Shown here one piece after another: positions 7,806 to 7,960 of a DNA stretch of 7,960 nucleotides. This DNA comes from Fusobacteriota bacterium (GTDB taxonomy: Bacteria > Fusobacteriota > Fusobacteriia > Bac17 > JAEWOZ01). Position 1 is the stretch's first letter; each line of letters begins with the position of its first letter. The notes beneath the pieces were generated by a model, which was given only the letters and a program-made list of their open reading frames with translations, did not search any database and had not been told where the DNA came from. A program made the position numbers and the translations under genes. The DNA lies in NCBI GenBank assembly GCA_023399505.1, contig JAEWOZ010000071.1:1-7960 (forward strand), written 5' to 3'.

Positions 7806-7960
7806 AATTCTCCTTTAATGTTTAACAAATTATATCAAAATTTCTGAAAATTATATAAAAATAAGTTGATATACAAATAATGATTTTAATAATTTAAATG
7901 AACGTTGAAATTGCTTTAATTTTTTAATTAATTAAATGAGCCTCTAGATCTTTATAAGGC
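7806..7960. other. Intergenic leader of rsmG, with possible end of an upstream gene
   Basis: Very AT-rich DNA. Besides the promoter, the minus strand from 7959 reads 11 in-frame codons (PYKDLEAHLIN) to a TAA at 7924-7926, which could be the tail of an upstream gene entering from the right. It is too short to identify, and the other two minus frames stop at once. The stretch around 7917-7936 holds an AT-only palindrome (TTAATTAATTAA) without a GC stem, so it is not a convincing terminator. No tRNA or recognisable riboswitch is seen. Confidence 0.3.
7829..7857 (-). promoter_or_regulatory. Probable extended -10 promoter for rsmG
   Basis: On the minus strand, TATAAT at 7829-7834 is preceded by TGA, the same extended -10 found before parA. 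The -35 region at 17 bases' spacing (7852-7857) reads TATATA, a poor match. A second TATAAT-like hexamer lies at 7850-7855, with TTGTAT (7871-7876) upstream of it at 15 bases, so a second weaker promoter is possible. Such hexamers arise easily in AT-rich DNA, which limits confidence. Confidence 0.45.

Noticed and set aside
7821..7829. TGTTTAACA short inverted repeat near the rsmG start as an operator.
   Set aside because: Only four-base arms, no second copy and no recognisable regulator consensus.
7893..7912. Possible parS-like site around AACGTT, flanked by TGA and TGAAA.
   Set aside because: The arms do not match the parS consensus (TTTCACGTGAAA core) and the symmetry is broken on the left; other ACGT occurrences (near 622, 3752, 5216, 6823) are no better. 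No canonical parS is present.
7917..7936. AT-only palindrome that might be a terminator for an upstream gene.
   Set aside because: There is no GC-containing stem followed by a U-run; such palindromes are expected by chance in DNA this AT-rich.

Overview
The window comes from a very AT-rich (about a quarter G+C, estimated by eye), double-membraned bacterium. All recognisable genes lie on the minus strand and read from right to left. The block rsmG-parA-parB is typical of origin-proximal DNA in many bacteria. The genes after it, an Mla-type ABC ATPase, an MCE/MlaD protein and a TamB-like protein, only make sense in a cell with an outer membrane. Very low G+C, ParAB beside RsmG, and an MlaD with a barrel-like tail together point most strongly to Fusobacteriota. 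Another diderm low-G+C lineage, such as a diderm Firmicute, is the main alternative. This placement is inference.

Layout, in the direction of transcription (from high to low coordinates). Positions 7806-7960 hold the leader of rsmG, with an extended -10 promoter and perhaps the last codons of an upstream gene. rsmG (16S rRNA methyltransferase) is at 7131-7805. A 64-base gap with a second extended -10 promoter leads into parA (6308-7066). parB (5497-6324) overlaps parA by 17 bases, starts at TTG and uses a Shine-Dalgarno sequence inside parA. An mlaF-like ATPase gene (4751-5500) also starts at TTG and overlaps the parB stop by 4 bases. mlaD (3699-4742) follows after 8 bases. A very large tamB-like gene fills everything from 3683 to the left edge and runs off it. 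It has no stop in 1227 codons and is probably missing only its last part.

parA, parB, mlaF, mlaD and tamB look like one tightly packed operon, so chromosome segregation genes are joined to genes for moving lipid between inner and outer membrane. The MlaD protein is the most notable item. It has an N-terminal membrane anchor and an MCE domain, then a helical stretch and about 135 residues of alternating beta strands that resemble an outer-membrane barrel. This matches the one-protein transenvelope design reported for the minimal Mla system of the diderm Firmicute Veillonella parvula. No permease gene (mlaE) is present in the window, although MlaF and MlaD need one. I see no rRNA, tRNA, CRISPR array, insertion sequence or canonical parS site.
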